NCBI RefSeq assembly: GCF_042932805.1 | Contig: NZ_CP170633.1 | Span: 2,728,001 to 2,792,000 of the forward strand | Reading direction: 5' to 3' | Source of the DNA: Ascidiaceihabitans sp029251465 | Lineage (GTDB): Bacteria > Pseudomonadota > Alphaproteobacteria > Rhodobacterales > Rhodobacteraceae | DNA: 64,000 nucleotides | Shown: positions 9,148 to 16,484 of the stretch, piece after piece | How positions within the stretch are numbered: position 1 is the stretch's first letter | How the letters are laid out: every line of letters starts with the position of its first letter | Notes under the pieces: model-generated | Databases searched by the model: none | What the model saw: only the letters and a program-made list of their open reading frames with translations | Told to the model about the DNA's origin: nothing | Position numbers and translations under genes: made by a program

Positions 9148-9576
9148 ATGCGTAAACCAAAAACAACCGCAGTCTGGTTTTCATTTCGTCGCGCGACCTT
9201 TATCCTCTTCGGAATGTATCAAGCTGATTCATTCTTTACACTTAGCATCACAGATCAGATCTTTTTGGGGTGGCTTTCGCTAATCCTGTTTTCCGGTGCC
9301 ATCTGGGCGATGACGCGCGTGAAAGGGATGTGGGCATTGCGGTTATTGATCGCTCTGCTGTCGTTTTGGCTGTTTGTCTGGCTGTCGCCACAAATATACT
9401 ACTTATACTACATTATGATTATCGACGGTTTGCCCGTACAATGGGTGATCCGAACCGCGCCAAGCCCTGTACACATCATTCAACTGCTCACGTTTTGGAC
9501 AAATGACACCCTTTCTGCCCATTCTCAGGGGGTGCTTGGCTGGGCCATGATTGCTGCGGCTGCAATACGTAGATAA
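9148..9576 (+). CDS. Small integral membrane protein, unknown function
   Basis: 142 residues with about three hydrophobic helices (IFLGWLSLILFSGAIWAM, LRLLIALLSFWLFVWL, QGVLGWAMIAAAAI) and a central segment rich in Tyr. No catalytic motif. The start is uncertain: ATG at 9148 has AGGG nine bases upstream, while ATG at 9214 (MYQADSFF) gives 120 residues and may match relatives better. It is divergent from the acyltransferase and lies just upstream of meaA on the same strand, with about 100 bp between. Confidence 0.65.
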   Translation: MRKPKTTAVWFSFRRATFILFGMYQADSFFTLSITDQIFLGWLSLILFSGAIWAMTRVKGMWALRLLIALLSFWLFVWLSPQIYYLYYIMIIDGLPVQWVIRTAPSPVHIIQLLTFWTNDTLSAHSQGVLGWAMIAAAAIRR

Positions 9577-9676
9577 GGTTCGATTGCCGCAACGCAGCGA
9601 ATTGACAACGGTACAAAATTCCACGTATCAGTCACGCAGCGCAATAAAATTACCAAAGCGATTCACGAGGTTTTCG

Positions 9677-11644
9677 ATGACACAGCACCAAAAAGACCGC
9701 CCTTGGCTGATCCGCACCTATGCCGGACACTCCACCGCCAAGGCATCAAACCTGTTGTATCGCTCGAATCTGGCCAAAGGCCAAACCGGCCTGTCCGTCG
9801 CTTTCGATTTGCCCACACAAACTGGCTATGACAGCGATCACGTCTTGTCGCGGGGCGAAGTCGGCAAAGTCGGCGTGCCAGTGTCGCACCTTGGCGACAT
9901 GCGCGCCTTGTTTGCGGACATTCCGCTTGAGCAGATGAACACGTCGATGACGATCAACGCAACCGCCCCTTGGTTGCTGGCGCTGTACATCGCTGTGGCC
10001 GAAGAACAGGGTGCGGATGTGGCCACTCTGCAAGGCACGGTTCAAAACGACCTGATCAAAGAATACTTATCGCGCGGCACGTATATTTGCCCGCCAAAAC
10101 CATCGTTAAAGATGATCGCGGACGTGGCCGAGTATTGCTACACAAACGTGCCAAAATGGAACCCGATGAACGTGTGTTCCTATCACTTGCAAGAAGCAGG
10201 CGCGACGCCGGAACAGGAATTGGCCTTTGCATTGGCGACAGCTACGGCCGTCTTGGATGAATTGCGCCCGCGTGTTGCGGTTGAGGATTTCCCCGCATTG
10301 GTTGGACGTATTTCGTTTTTCGTAAACGCCGGAATTCGGTTCGTCACAGAGATGTGCAAAATGCGCGCTTTTGTCGATCTTTGGGATGAAATTTGCGAAA
10401 CCCGTTATGGCGTAACCGAGGCGAAATACCGCCGTTTCCGCTATGGCGTTCAGGTCAATTCCCTTGGGTTGACCGAGCAGCAGCCAGAAAACAACGTTTA
10501 TCGTATTCTCATCGAAATGCTGGCCGTGACGCTTTCTAAAAAGGCACGCGCGCGGGCCGTGCAATTGCCCGCCTGGAACGAAGCCCTCGGCCTGCCCCGC
10601 CCATGGGACCAGCAATGGTCCATGCGCATGCAACAAATCATGGCGTTTGAAACAGATCTGTTGGAATTCGACGACCTGTTCGATGGCAACCCTGCGGTCG
10701 ATGCAAAGGTAGAAGAATTAAAGAACGGCGCGCGCGCTGAATTGGCGAACCTTGACGGAATGGGCGGGGCGATCGACGCAATCGACTATATGAAATCGCA
10801 ATTGGTCGGATCGAACGCTGCGCGCCTGAACCGAATTGAATCTGGTGAAACGGTGGTGGTTGGCGTCAACAAATACACCAGCACAGAACCTTCGCCGCTT
10901 ATGACCGCTGATGGTGGCATCATGGTTGTCGACCCTGCCGAAGAACAAGGGCAAATCGATCGCCTGAACGTCTGGCGCGCGGATCGTGATCAGGTCGCTG
11001 TCGACGCCGCTTTGGCGGATTTGCGTAGTGCCGCCGCTGAGGGGCGCAATGTGATGGAACCCTCGATTGCTGCGGCCAAAGCGGGCGTGACCACCGGCGA
11101 ATGGGCCGCCCAAATGCGCGCTGTGCATGGAGAATATCGCGGACCAACCGGAGTTGCCGCTGGCCGTTCCAACCAAACCGAGGGCCTGGATGATCTGCGC
11201 GACAGCGTCGATGCGGTCAGTGACAAATTGGGCCGGCGTCTGAAGTTCTTGGTTGGTAAACCGGGGCTCGATGGCCACTCGAACGGGGCGGAACAAATTG
11301 CTGTGCGCGCACGCGATTGCGGCATGGATATCTCGTACGAAGGTATTCGCCTGACGCCAGAAGAATTGGTCACCGCCGCAATTGAAGACGGCGCGCATGT
11401 TGTGGGTCTTTCAATTCTGTCCGGCAGCCATATTCCGCTGGTCGAAGAATTGATGCACCGGATGCGGACTGCTAACCTTAGTGAAATTCCGGTCATCGTC
11501 GGAGGAATCATTCCCGACGAAGACGCAGAACGCCTGAAAGCAATGGGTGTTGCGCGCGTATATACGCCGAAGGATTTCGAATTGAATACTATTATGATGG
11601 ATATTGTGACGCTCGCAGACCCATCGGAAGTAGAAGCAGCATAA
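9677..11644 (+). CDS. ecm: Ethylmalonyl-CoA mutase (MeaA), B12-dependent
   Basis: 655 residues. Converts (2R)-ethylmalonyl-CoA to (2S)-methylsuccinyl-CoA in the ethylmalonyl-CoA pathway. The N-terminal TIM-barrel half carries the mutase signatures (SVAFDLPTQTGYDSD, GTVQNDLIKEY, NVCSYHLQEAGA), and the C-terminal cobalamin-binding domain has the DxHxxG motif as GLDGHSNGAEQ near residue 560 with the downstream SxL (LSILSGSH) and GG (VGGIIP). ATG at 9677 with GAGG seven bases upstream is preferred over upstream in-frame starts. Also called meaA. Located 2 kb from ccr, the enzyme two steps earlier in the pathway. Confidence 0.95.
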   Translation: MTQHQKDRPWLIRTYAGHSTAKASNLLYRSNLAKGQTGLSVAFDLPTQTGYDSDHVLSRGEVGKVGVPVSHLGDMRALFADIPLEQMNTSMTINATAPWLLALYIAVAEEQGADVATLQGTVQNDLIKEYLSRGTYICPPKPSLKMIADVAEYCYTNVPKWNPMNVCSYHLQEAGATPEQELAFALATATAVLDELRPRVAVEDFPALVGRISFFVNAGIRFVTEMCKMRAFVDLWDEICETRYGVTEAKYRRFRYGVQVNSLGLTEQQPENNVYRILIEMLAVTLSKKARARAVQLPAWNEALGLPRPWDQQWSMRMQQIMAFETDLLEFDDLFDGNPAVDAKVEELKNGARAELANLDGMGGAIDAIDYMKSQLVGSNAARLNRIESGETVVVGVNKYTSTEPSPLMTADGGIMVVDPAEEQGQIDRLNVWRADRDQVAVDAALADLRSAAAEGRNVMEPSIAAAKAGVTTGEWAAQMRAVHGEYRGPTGVAAGRSNQTEGLDDLRDSVDAVSDKLGRRLKFLVGKPGLDGHSNGAEQIAVRARDCGMDISYEGIRLTPEELVTAAIEDGAHVVGLSILSGSHIPLVEELMHRMRTANLSEIPVIVGGIIPDEDAERLKAMGVARVYTPKDFELNTIMMDIVTLADPSEVEAA

Positions 11645-11667
11645 CCCAGAGTTATTGATACAAAATA

Positions 11668-11688
11668 GATCAAGGGTTTTTCTTGATC
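11668..11688 (+). terminator. Hairpin downstream of meaA
   Basis: GATCAAG and CTTGATC form a 7-bp stem around a GGTTTTT loop, 23 bases after the meaA stop. There is no T-tract after it, so termination is possible but not clear. The right arm also overlaps the putative -35 of the following gene. Confidence 0.4.
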
Positions 11689-11735
11689 CTCTTGGTTATT
11701 GTCGTATATGCCCTACGCAATTCGAATTGAATTGC
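11683..11735 (+). promoter_or_regulatory. Putative promoter and operator of the H-NS-like gene
   Basis: TTGATC (11683-11688) and TATATG (11705-11710) are separated by 16 bp, a fair sigma-70-type promoter. Just downstream is an inverted repeat GCAATTC-N5-GAATTGC (11717-11735) ending 12 bp before the start codon; it could be a binding site or a hairpin over the leader. Binding protein unknown; self-binding by the AT-preferring H-NS-like product is a guess. Confidence 0.45.
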
Positions 11736-11747
11736 GAGGACAATCCT

Positions 11748-12086
11748 ATGAAATTTGATCTTAAATCCCTGACACGTAAAGAGTTAGAAAAGCTGGCTGC
11801 AGATGTTAAAAAAGCACTGCTTACAGCCAAAGCCCGTGATCGTCGTGAAGCCATGAAAGCCGCAGAAAAAGCTGCTGCTGAATTCGGGTTTTCGCTGAAT
11901 GATTTGGCCAAAGACAAAGCGCCAAGCGTGGCGGCCAAACCCAAAAAGAAAAAAAGCAAACCGGCTGTAGCCCGCTTTGCAAACCCAGAAGACCCGGCAC
12001 AAACTTGGACTGGGAAAGGGCGTCAGCCATTCTGGTTCAAGAATGCCGTTGAGGCCGGAACGTCTCCGGACGATTTGGCAATCTAG
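11748..12086 (+). CDS. H-NS family nucleoid protein (HvrA-like)
   Basis: 112 residues. The N-terminal half is a charged coiled-coil oligomerisation region (LTRKELEKLAADVKKALLTA, then EAMKAAEKAAAEFG), the middle is a lysine-rich linker (KPKKKKSKP), and the C-terminus carries the H-NS DNA-binding core TWTGKGRQPFWF. Proteins of this size in Rhodobacter (HvrA, Spb) bind curved AT-rich DNA and regulate many genes. GAGG lies upstream of the ATG. Single gene with its own promoter and a strong hairpin after it. Confidence 0.9.
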   Translation: MKFDLKSLTRKELEKLAADVKKALLTAKARDRREAMKAAEKAAAEFGFSLNDLAKDKAPSVAAKPKKKKSKPAVARFANPEDPAQTWTGKGRQPFWFKNAVEAGTSPDDLAI

Positions 12087-12100
12087 GTTCAAAGAGATTT

Positions 12101-12135
12101 TGGAAATGGCCTGCGTATTCGACGGGCCATTTCCA
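12101..12135. terminator. Bidirectional hairpin between convergent genes
   Basis: An 11-bp perfect stem (TGGAAATGGCC / GGCCATTTCCA) with a 13-base loop lies between the H-NS-like gene and the convergent lipoprotein gene. It lacks a clear T-tract on either strand but position and stem strength suggest termination in both directions. Confidence 0.6.
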
Positions 12136-12146
12136 TTCCGACGCTG

Positions 12147-12500
12147 CTAGACGGATAATGCACCCCGTCCAAAGATGAATTGCCAGCGGCTACCATCTTG
12201 CATGACAATTTCACCACCACCTGAACGCGGCGTTTCATATTGCGCAGTGCCTACCCCTGTCAGCCCGTTTGAGCATTTGACAGGAAAGGTCACTTTGCGC
12301 GTCTCGGACGCTGGTGTGTATCGACCGGAACAATTGGTTCCGCCATTGCTGACCTGAAACCAGCCGCCTTCCAAAAATGTGGCCGTTGCAGTGCCGCGAT
12401 AAACTGTGTTGGCCGGACCAACCACTGCGACTGGATGTGAAACATCACAGGCCGTTAATCCAATTGATCCCAAAAGAGCGGCGACAAGAATAGTTTTCAT
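12147..12500 (-). CDS. Small secreted lipoprotein, unknown function
   Basis: 117 residues. MKTILVAALLGSIGLTAC is a lipoprotein signal peptide with lipobox LTAC (lipidated Cys18), so the mature protein is membrane-anchored and periplasmic. The mature part is Gly/Thr-rich with two further cysteines (NCSG, KCSN) that could form a disulfide. AGGTG lies six bases before the ATG at 12500, which I prefer to the in-frame ORF start at 12656. No recognised domain. Confidence 0.75.
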   Translation of the reverse strand: MKTILVAALLGSIGLTACDVSHPVAVVGPANTVYRGTATATFLEGGWFQVSNGGTNCSGRYTPASETRKVTFPVKCSNGLTGVGTAQYETPRSGGGEIVMQDGSRWQFIFGRGALSV

Positions 12501-12654
12501 AACAAACACCTTTGTGTTGCGGCGAACATCTTGAACGCCGTTCATGGATATATGAACAATGTTCACCGCATTCCTCAAGTATGGTTTTCCCCACTTGTCT
12601 CTTGCCCTATTCATCCCCTCGGGGCAGGTTGCCAAAAACCTGAAAGGATCCTTC

Positions 12655-13359
12655 ATGACAGTTCACATCGGTGCAAAACCAGGCGAAATCGCTGAAACAG
12701 TCCTGCTGCCTGGCGACCCTTACCGCGCCAAATGGGCCGCAGAGACGTTTTTGACAGACGTCAAACTGGTCAATGAAGTCAGAGGCATGCTGGGGTTCAC
12801 CGGCACGTGGAATGGCAATCGCGTGACCATCCAAGGGTCAGGCATGGGCATGCCGTCATTGTCGATCTATGTGAACGAGCTGATCAAGGACTACGACGCA
12901 AAAACTCTGATCCGTATTGGCAGCTGTGGCGGCATGCAGCCTCAGGTCAAGGTCCGTGACGTGATCATCGCGATGACAGCCAGCACAATAAATTCGCCAT
13001 CCTCTGGTATCTTTAAAGAGTTCAACTACGCGCCCTGTGCCGATTACGGGCTGCTCGCAGCCGCAGTGAACGCCGCACAAGCCAAAGGCACAGACACTCA
13101 TGTTGGCGGCATTTATTCGTCGGATGTGTTCTATGACGAACGCCCTGATCTGAACGAACAAATGACGCGCCACGGCATTCTTGGCGTCGAAATGGAGGCC
13201 GCCGAGCTTTACACGCTTGCTGCCCGTTACGAGCGTCGCGCATTGGCTGTTTTGACCGTGTCGGACCACTTGCAAACGGGTGAAGCCTTGCCCTCGACAG
13301 ACCGCGAACGCAGCTTTGGCGACATGGTCGAAATCGCGTTGCAAGCCGCGTTTAACTAG
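12655..13359 (+). CDS. deoD: Purine-nucleoside phosphorylase (DeoD type)
   Basis: 234 residues, the normal length for hexameric bacterial PNP. Cleaves purine (deoxy)nucleosides with phosphate for salvage. Seen: LLPGDPYRAK near the N-terminus, the phosphate-binding RIGSCGG (about residue 87), the ribose-binding VEMEAAELY (about residue 179), and the catalytic Asp in VSDHLQTGE (about residue 204). AAAGGA precedes the ATG at 12655. Its stop overlaps the stop of the convergent DUF1989 gene by four bases. Confidence 0.95.
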   Translation: MTVHIGAKPGEIAETVLLPGDPYRAKWAAETFLTDVKLVNEVRGMLGFTGTWNGNRVTIQGSGMGMPSLSIYVNELIKDYDAKTLIRIGSCGGMQPQVKVRDVIIAMTASTINSPSSGIFKEFNYAPCADYGLLAAAVNAAQAKGTDTHVGGIYSSDVFYDERPDLNEQMTRHGILGVEMEAAELYTLAARYERRALAVLTVSDHLQTGEALPSTDRERSFGDMVEIALQAAFN

Positions 13360-14201
13360 CCGCGCCCGTGGCTGCGATCATATCTGTTGGGCTGGGGTGA
13401 AACCCAGCCATCCAAACTGCCTGCTGCCGGTTTGAACACTTCAACCAGCAGCGGGTAACACGCGGCCTCGTCCGATGAATGTTCAGATGAACAGTCCCCG
13501 CCAGGGCAGGCACTGAGGCAACCAAGCAAATCAATCTCTGCAAAGAATTCAAGGTAGTCACCGGGGCGTACCGGTGATGCCTTCATAAAATATTGTCCAG
13601 TATCGCGGGTAAACCCTGTGCACATAAATACGTTGAGCACGTCGTGAACATAAGACTCCGCCTCTTGCGGTGTCAAATCCAGATGGTCCGCCATCGCACG
13701 CGACAGGTTCGAATGACAACAATGGTGGTACTGCCCACCGGCCAGCAAGTTATGTGTATAGGGATCGCAGCGCGTGCCAATCACGTCGTGCACCGAGCCG
13801 CCAAATTCATCCATTCCGTACCAACCAAGCGTGTCATGGGTGATCGTCGCCATAGGCCGCAGCCCTGGAAAACTAGACCACATGCGTTGACCCGTCGTGA
13901 TGTGTGTACCGTGCAACGCACGCGTTTTGCCGGAATAGAACCGCTCGTTCAGGTCATTCGCATTGAACAGATTGAGGTCGCCAACCTGCGAACCTTCCAC
14001 CGATGTGATGCGGAAAAAATGACCTTTTGGAACATGAAACGTTGCCGCCTCGCGGGCAGGTGCAATGACTTCATGGACCTTGGTCAAAGTGTCCCGCGCC
14101 CTCGTATACAGATCCATATCCGGGGCCGGCAGCGTATCGACGGGGTAGCAAATGACTGGCTTTATGGCGCGGCGCGCAGCTGAATCTGAGGGTTGGGTCA
14201 C
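13356..14201 (-). CDS. Urea carboxylase-associated / DUF1989 family protein
   Basis: 281 residues of the DUF1989 family. Characteristic segments are visible: GSQVGDLNLFNANDLNERF, THITTGQRMWSS, HCCHSNLSRA and CPGGDCSSEHS near the C-terminus. Members are linked to urea carboxylase or to guanidine degradation, but no such enzyme genes are next to it here, so its substrate is open. Conserved Cys/His residues suggest metal binding. Convergent with deoD (4-bp overlap of stops). Confidence 0.85.
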   Translation of the reverse strand: MTQPSDSAARRAIKPVICYPVDTLPAPDMDLYTRARDTLTKVHEVIAPAREAATFHVPKGHFFRITSVEGSQVGDLNLFNANDLNERFYSGKTRALHGTHITTGQRMWSSFPGLRPMATITHDTLGWYGMDEFGGSVHDVIGTRCDPYTHNLLAGGQYHHCCHSNLSRAMADHLDLTPQEAESYVHDVLNVFMCTGFTRDTGQYFMKASPVRPGDYLEFFAEIDLLGCLSACPGGDCSSEHSSDEAACYPLLVEVFKPAAGSLDGWVSPQPNRYDRSHGRG

Positions 14202-14210
14202 GTTGTATCC

Positions 14211-14429
14211 TTACAAGCTGGGTGGACGATGCAGCGATTTGCAGTCTTTTGGAACACCCGTTGACGACGTAAACGCCTCGGCTCCGCAGGCGGCACAATT
14301 GTACTTGCGCAAGGTTCCACGGTTACCGGATGCGTCAGCCCGCCAGCGGCATTCGCGATTGGGTCGTGCGCGGCGGGCTAAAAACGCCACGACAAAAAAC
14401 GCAATAACGGCGACAAGAATTAAGGGCAT
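14211..14429 (-). CDS. Small membrane protein with zinc-ribbon-like tail
   Basis: 72 residues starting MPLILVAVIAFFVVAFLARRARP: one N-terminal membrane helix and then a cytoplasmic tail with cysteines in the pattern C-RW ... C-AA-C ... C-KS, suggestive of a small metal-binding ribbon. I chose ATG 14429 over the ORF start at 14465 because the helix then starts at the N-terminus. I recall similar short ORFs in Rhodobacteraceae; function unknown. Confidence 0.65.
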   Translation of the reverse strand: MPLILVAVIAFFVVAFLARRARPNRECRWRADASGNRGTLRKYNCAACGAEAFTSSTGVPKDCKSLHRPPSL

Positions 14430-14495
14430 GTGTTTCGTCCTGTTGGCACCTGCGTCCAAGGACATTGGCGCAACTGGAATTTAGGTACAACACAC

Positions 14496-14521
14496 AAAAA
14501 CGGCGACCCTTGGGCCGCCGT
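14496..14521 (-). terminator. Rho-independent terminator of the sdh operon
   Basis: On the minus strand ACGGCG and CGCCGT pair around a 10-base loop and are followed by TTTTTGTGTG. It lies 23 bases after the sdhB stop and closes the sdhC-D-A...B operon. Confidence 0.8.
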
Positions 14522-14544
14522 GATGTTTTGGATTGCTGACCAGC

Positions 14545-15324
14545 TTAGACGCGACGTTCAACCATCGTCTTTTTGATGTTGGCGATCGCCTCGGCTGGGT
14601 TCAGGCCTTTCGGGCAGGTCTTGGCGCAGTTCATAATCGTGTGACAGCGATACAGTTTGAACGGGTCTTCGAGATCGTCGAGGCGTTCGCCTGTTGCCTC
14701 GTCACGGCTGTCGATGATCCAGCGGTAGGCGTGCAGCAATGCGGCTGGTCCAAGGTAGCGATCGCCGTTCCACCAGTAGCTGGGGCAGGACGTTGAGCAG
14801 CACGCACACATGACGCATTCGTACAGACCGTCCAGTTTGGCGCGGTCCTCGATGGACTGTTTCCATTCTTTTGCAGGACGGTTGGTTTTGGTTTCCAACC
14901 ACGGCATGATCGACGCGTGTTGGGCGTAAAAATGCGTCAGGTCCGGGATCAAATCCTTAACCACCGGCATGTGCGGTAGCGGATAGATTTTCACGTCACC
15001 TTTGACTTCGTCCATGCCGTAGATGCAGGCCAATGTGTTGATGCCATCGATGTTCATCGCACAAGACCCACAGATGCCTTCGCGACACGAACGACGGAAG
15101 GTCAGCGTCGGATCGATCTCGTTTTTGATCTTGATCAGCGCGTCCAAAATCATCGGGCCGCAGGTGTCCATATCAACCCAATAACTATCAAGCTGAGGGT
15201 TCTTGCCGTCATCCGGGTTCCAGCGATAAATGCTGAATTTGCGCAAGTTCGTTGCGCCCTCGGGTTTTGGCCATGTTTTGCCCCGCGTCATGCGGGAATT
15301 TTTCGGCAAGGTCAGTTGAACCAT
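14545..15324 (-). CDS. sdhB: Succinate dehydrogenase iron-sulfur subunit
   Basis: 259 residues, normal length. Carries the three iron-sulfur clusters that pass electrons from FAD to ubiquinone in complex II. Cluster ligands are seen: SCREGICGSCAMNIDG ... LAC for 2Fe-2S, CVMCACCSTSCPSYWW and CHTIMNCAKTCPKGLNP for 4Fe-4S and 3Fe-4S. ATG at 15324 (MVQLTLPKNS) is used. Unusually, it is separated from sdhA by two other genes, but starts one base after the sulfotransferase-like stop, so it is still in the operon. Confidence 0.97.
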   Translation of the reverse strand: MVQLTLPKNSRMTRGKTWPKPEGATNLRKFSIYRWNPDDGKNPQLDSYWVDMDTCGPMILDALIKIKNEIDPTLTFRRSCREGICGSCAMNIDGINTLACIYGMDEVKGDVKIYPLPHMPVVKDLIPDLTHFYAQHASIMPWLETKTNRPAKEWKQSIEDRAKLDGLYECVMCACCSTSCPSYWWNGDRYLGPAALLHAYRWIIDSRDEATGERLDDLEDPFKLYRCHTIMNCAKTCPKGLNPAEAIANIKKTMVERRV

Positions 15325-15325
15325 G

Positions 15326-16147
15326 TCAGTGTTCCTTTCTGCTCTGAACGAGCACATCGGTCAAAGAATCAAATACGGGTTGGTTTTGCACAACAGATTT
15401 CGCCAATTCGCGGCGCACATTGCGCGGCAATTGAAGCGTGTTGGCAAGGCGCATGAATTCGAGCGCGCCGGGCGTTAAGCTTTCGTTGCGATCACCCGGA
15501 ATTGGATCAAGGGCCGCAATATCAGCGTCAGTGAGGCCAGCAATTTTCAACAATTGTTGGCCAGGGCGGGCGCGGTCAGTTTCGTCTTCTAGTGCGATCC
15601 ACGTGATGCGATCTGCACCCACCGCCGCGTTCAGGCGCGATTTCAGATCATCCCAATCGGTTAGGGCGTTCGTGTCAGCGCGAAAACGTTCTAACGCGTG
15701 GGTGTAGTTGTTGGATTTCACGACTTGGTTGTGCACCGAAGATTTCCAGCGCTGAATGTCGCGGGTATAGAAAACATACTCCGGAATAAGCGGCGCAAGA
15801 TGCTTGTCCAACAGGCCCATAATCTCGGGGAGGTGCGGGTACAGATCTAGCAAATCGCCCGTCCCCGGCATCGCGCCGCACAGGTTTTCGTGGCTCAACA
15901 AACACAGATCGTGATCAGAGGCTTGCATCGTGTCACGCGCCGTTTCGATAGCTGTGATCAGTTCAGCCTTGTCGACGATCCCTTGCGAATAATCCCACGC
16001 AGCACGCCCCACCAAACGGCAGACGGACTTGGCGTTTGGAACCATCACCAACATGCGAGACGCCAACGCATCTTTGTTGCGCCGCAAAAAGTGCTGCAGC
16101 GACGTGGTGCCCGTTTTCTGGACACCCATATGAAGGATCAGCCGCAC
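15326..16147 (-). CDS. Sulfotransferase-like protein inside the sdh operon
   Basis: 273 residues. The N-terminus RLILHMGVQKTGTTSLQHFL matches the 5'-phosphosulfate-binding loop of sulfotransferase folds (KTGTTSLQ). The rest is poorly conserved but has FYTRDIQRWKSS, reminiscent of the 3'-phosphate-binding RDP/R...S region. It could transfer sulfate to a sugar or lipid. It lies between a lipoprotein gene (gap 4 bp) and sdhB (gap 1 bp), so its expression is tied to the TCA cycle; no role in complex II is known to me. Confidence 0.7.
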   Translation of the reverse strand: MRLILHMGVQKTGTTSLQHFLRRNKDALASRMLVMVPNAKSVCRLVGRAAWDYSQGIVDKAELITAIETARDTMQASDHDLCLLSHENLCGAMPGTGDLLDLYPHLPEIMGLLDKHLAPLIPEYVFYTRDIQRWKSSVHNQVVKSNNYTHALERFRADTNALTDWDDLKSRLNAAVGADRITWIALEDETDRARPGQQLLKIAGLTDADIAALDPIPGDRNESLTPGALEFMRLANTLQLPRNVRRELAKSVVQNQPVFDSLTDVLVQSRKEH

Positions 16148-16151
16148 GGGT

Positions 16152-16484
16152 CTAGCCTGCGAGCGCCGCGACGCCAGCCTTGGTCACGCACTGCGTCGTT
16201 TCGGGCCGCGACAGGATCGTGCGCACCAATGTGACGGTGGTTTCATCAACACCAACCACGGCTGCCTTAGCGAATTTCGCAATCTCGCTGGTGTTTGAAT
16301 TATCGATGATGCAATCGGAAAACGGCGTCACGACCTTGTTAGGCACGCTTGGGAATTGCGTGGTCAATGTCTCTGCCACGGCCGCCTTCGCACTGCGCCG
16401 TGCGACATCATCAACCGCTTGTGTTGCACTTTCACAGCCCACAAGGGCCATGAGACTTACCGTTAGAAGCGCCGGTTTCAACAT
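16152..16484 (-). CDS. Small lipoprotein inside the sdh operon
   Basis: 110 residues. LLTVSLMALVGC is a lipoprotein signal with lipobox LVGC. The mature part is helical and contains two cysteines near CIIDNSNTSE and QCVTKAG. The ATG shares a base with the sdhA TGA (TGATG), so translation is coupled to sdhA. Function unknown; position suggests a periplasmic accessory of the complex or simple co-expression. Confidence 0.8.
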   Translation of the reverse strand: MLKPALLTVSLMALVGCESATQAVDDVARRSAKAAVAETLTTQFPSVPNKVVTPFSDCIIDNSNTSEIAKFAKAAVVGVDETTVTLVRTILSRPETTQCVTKAGVAALAG

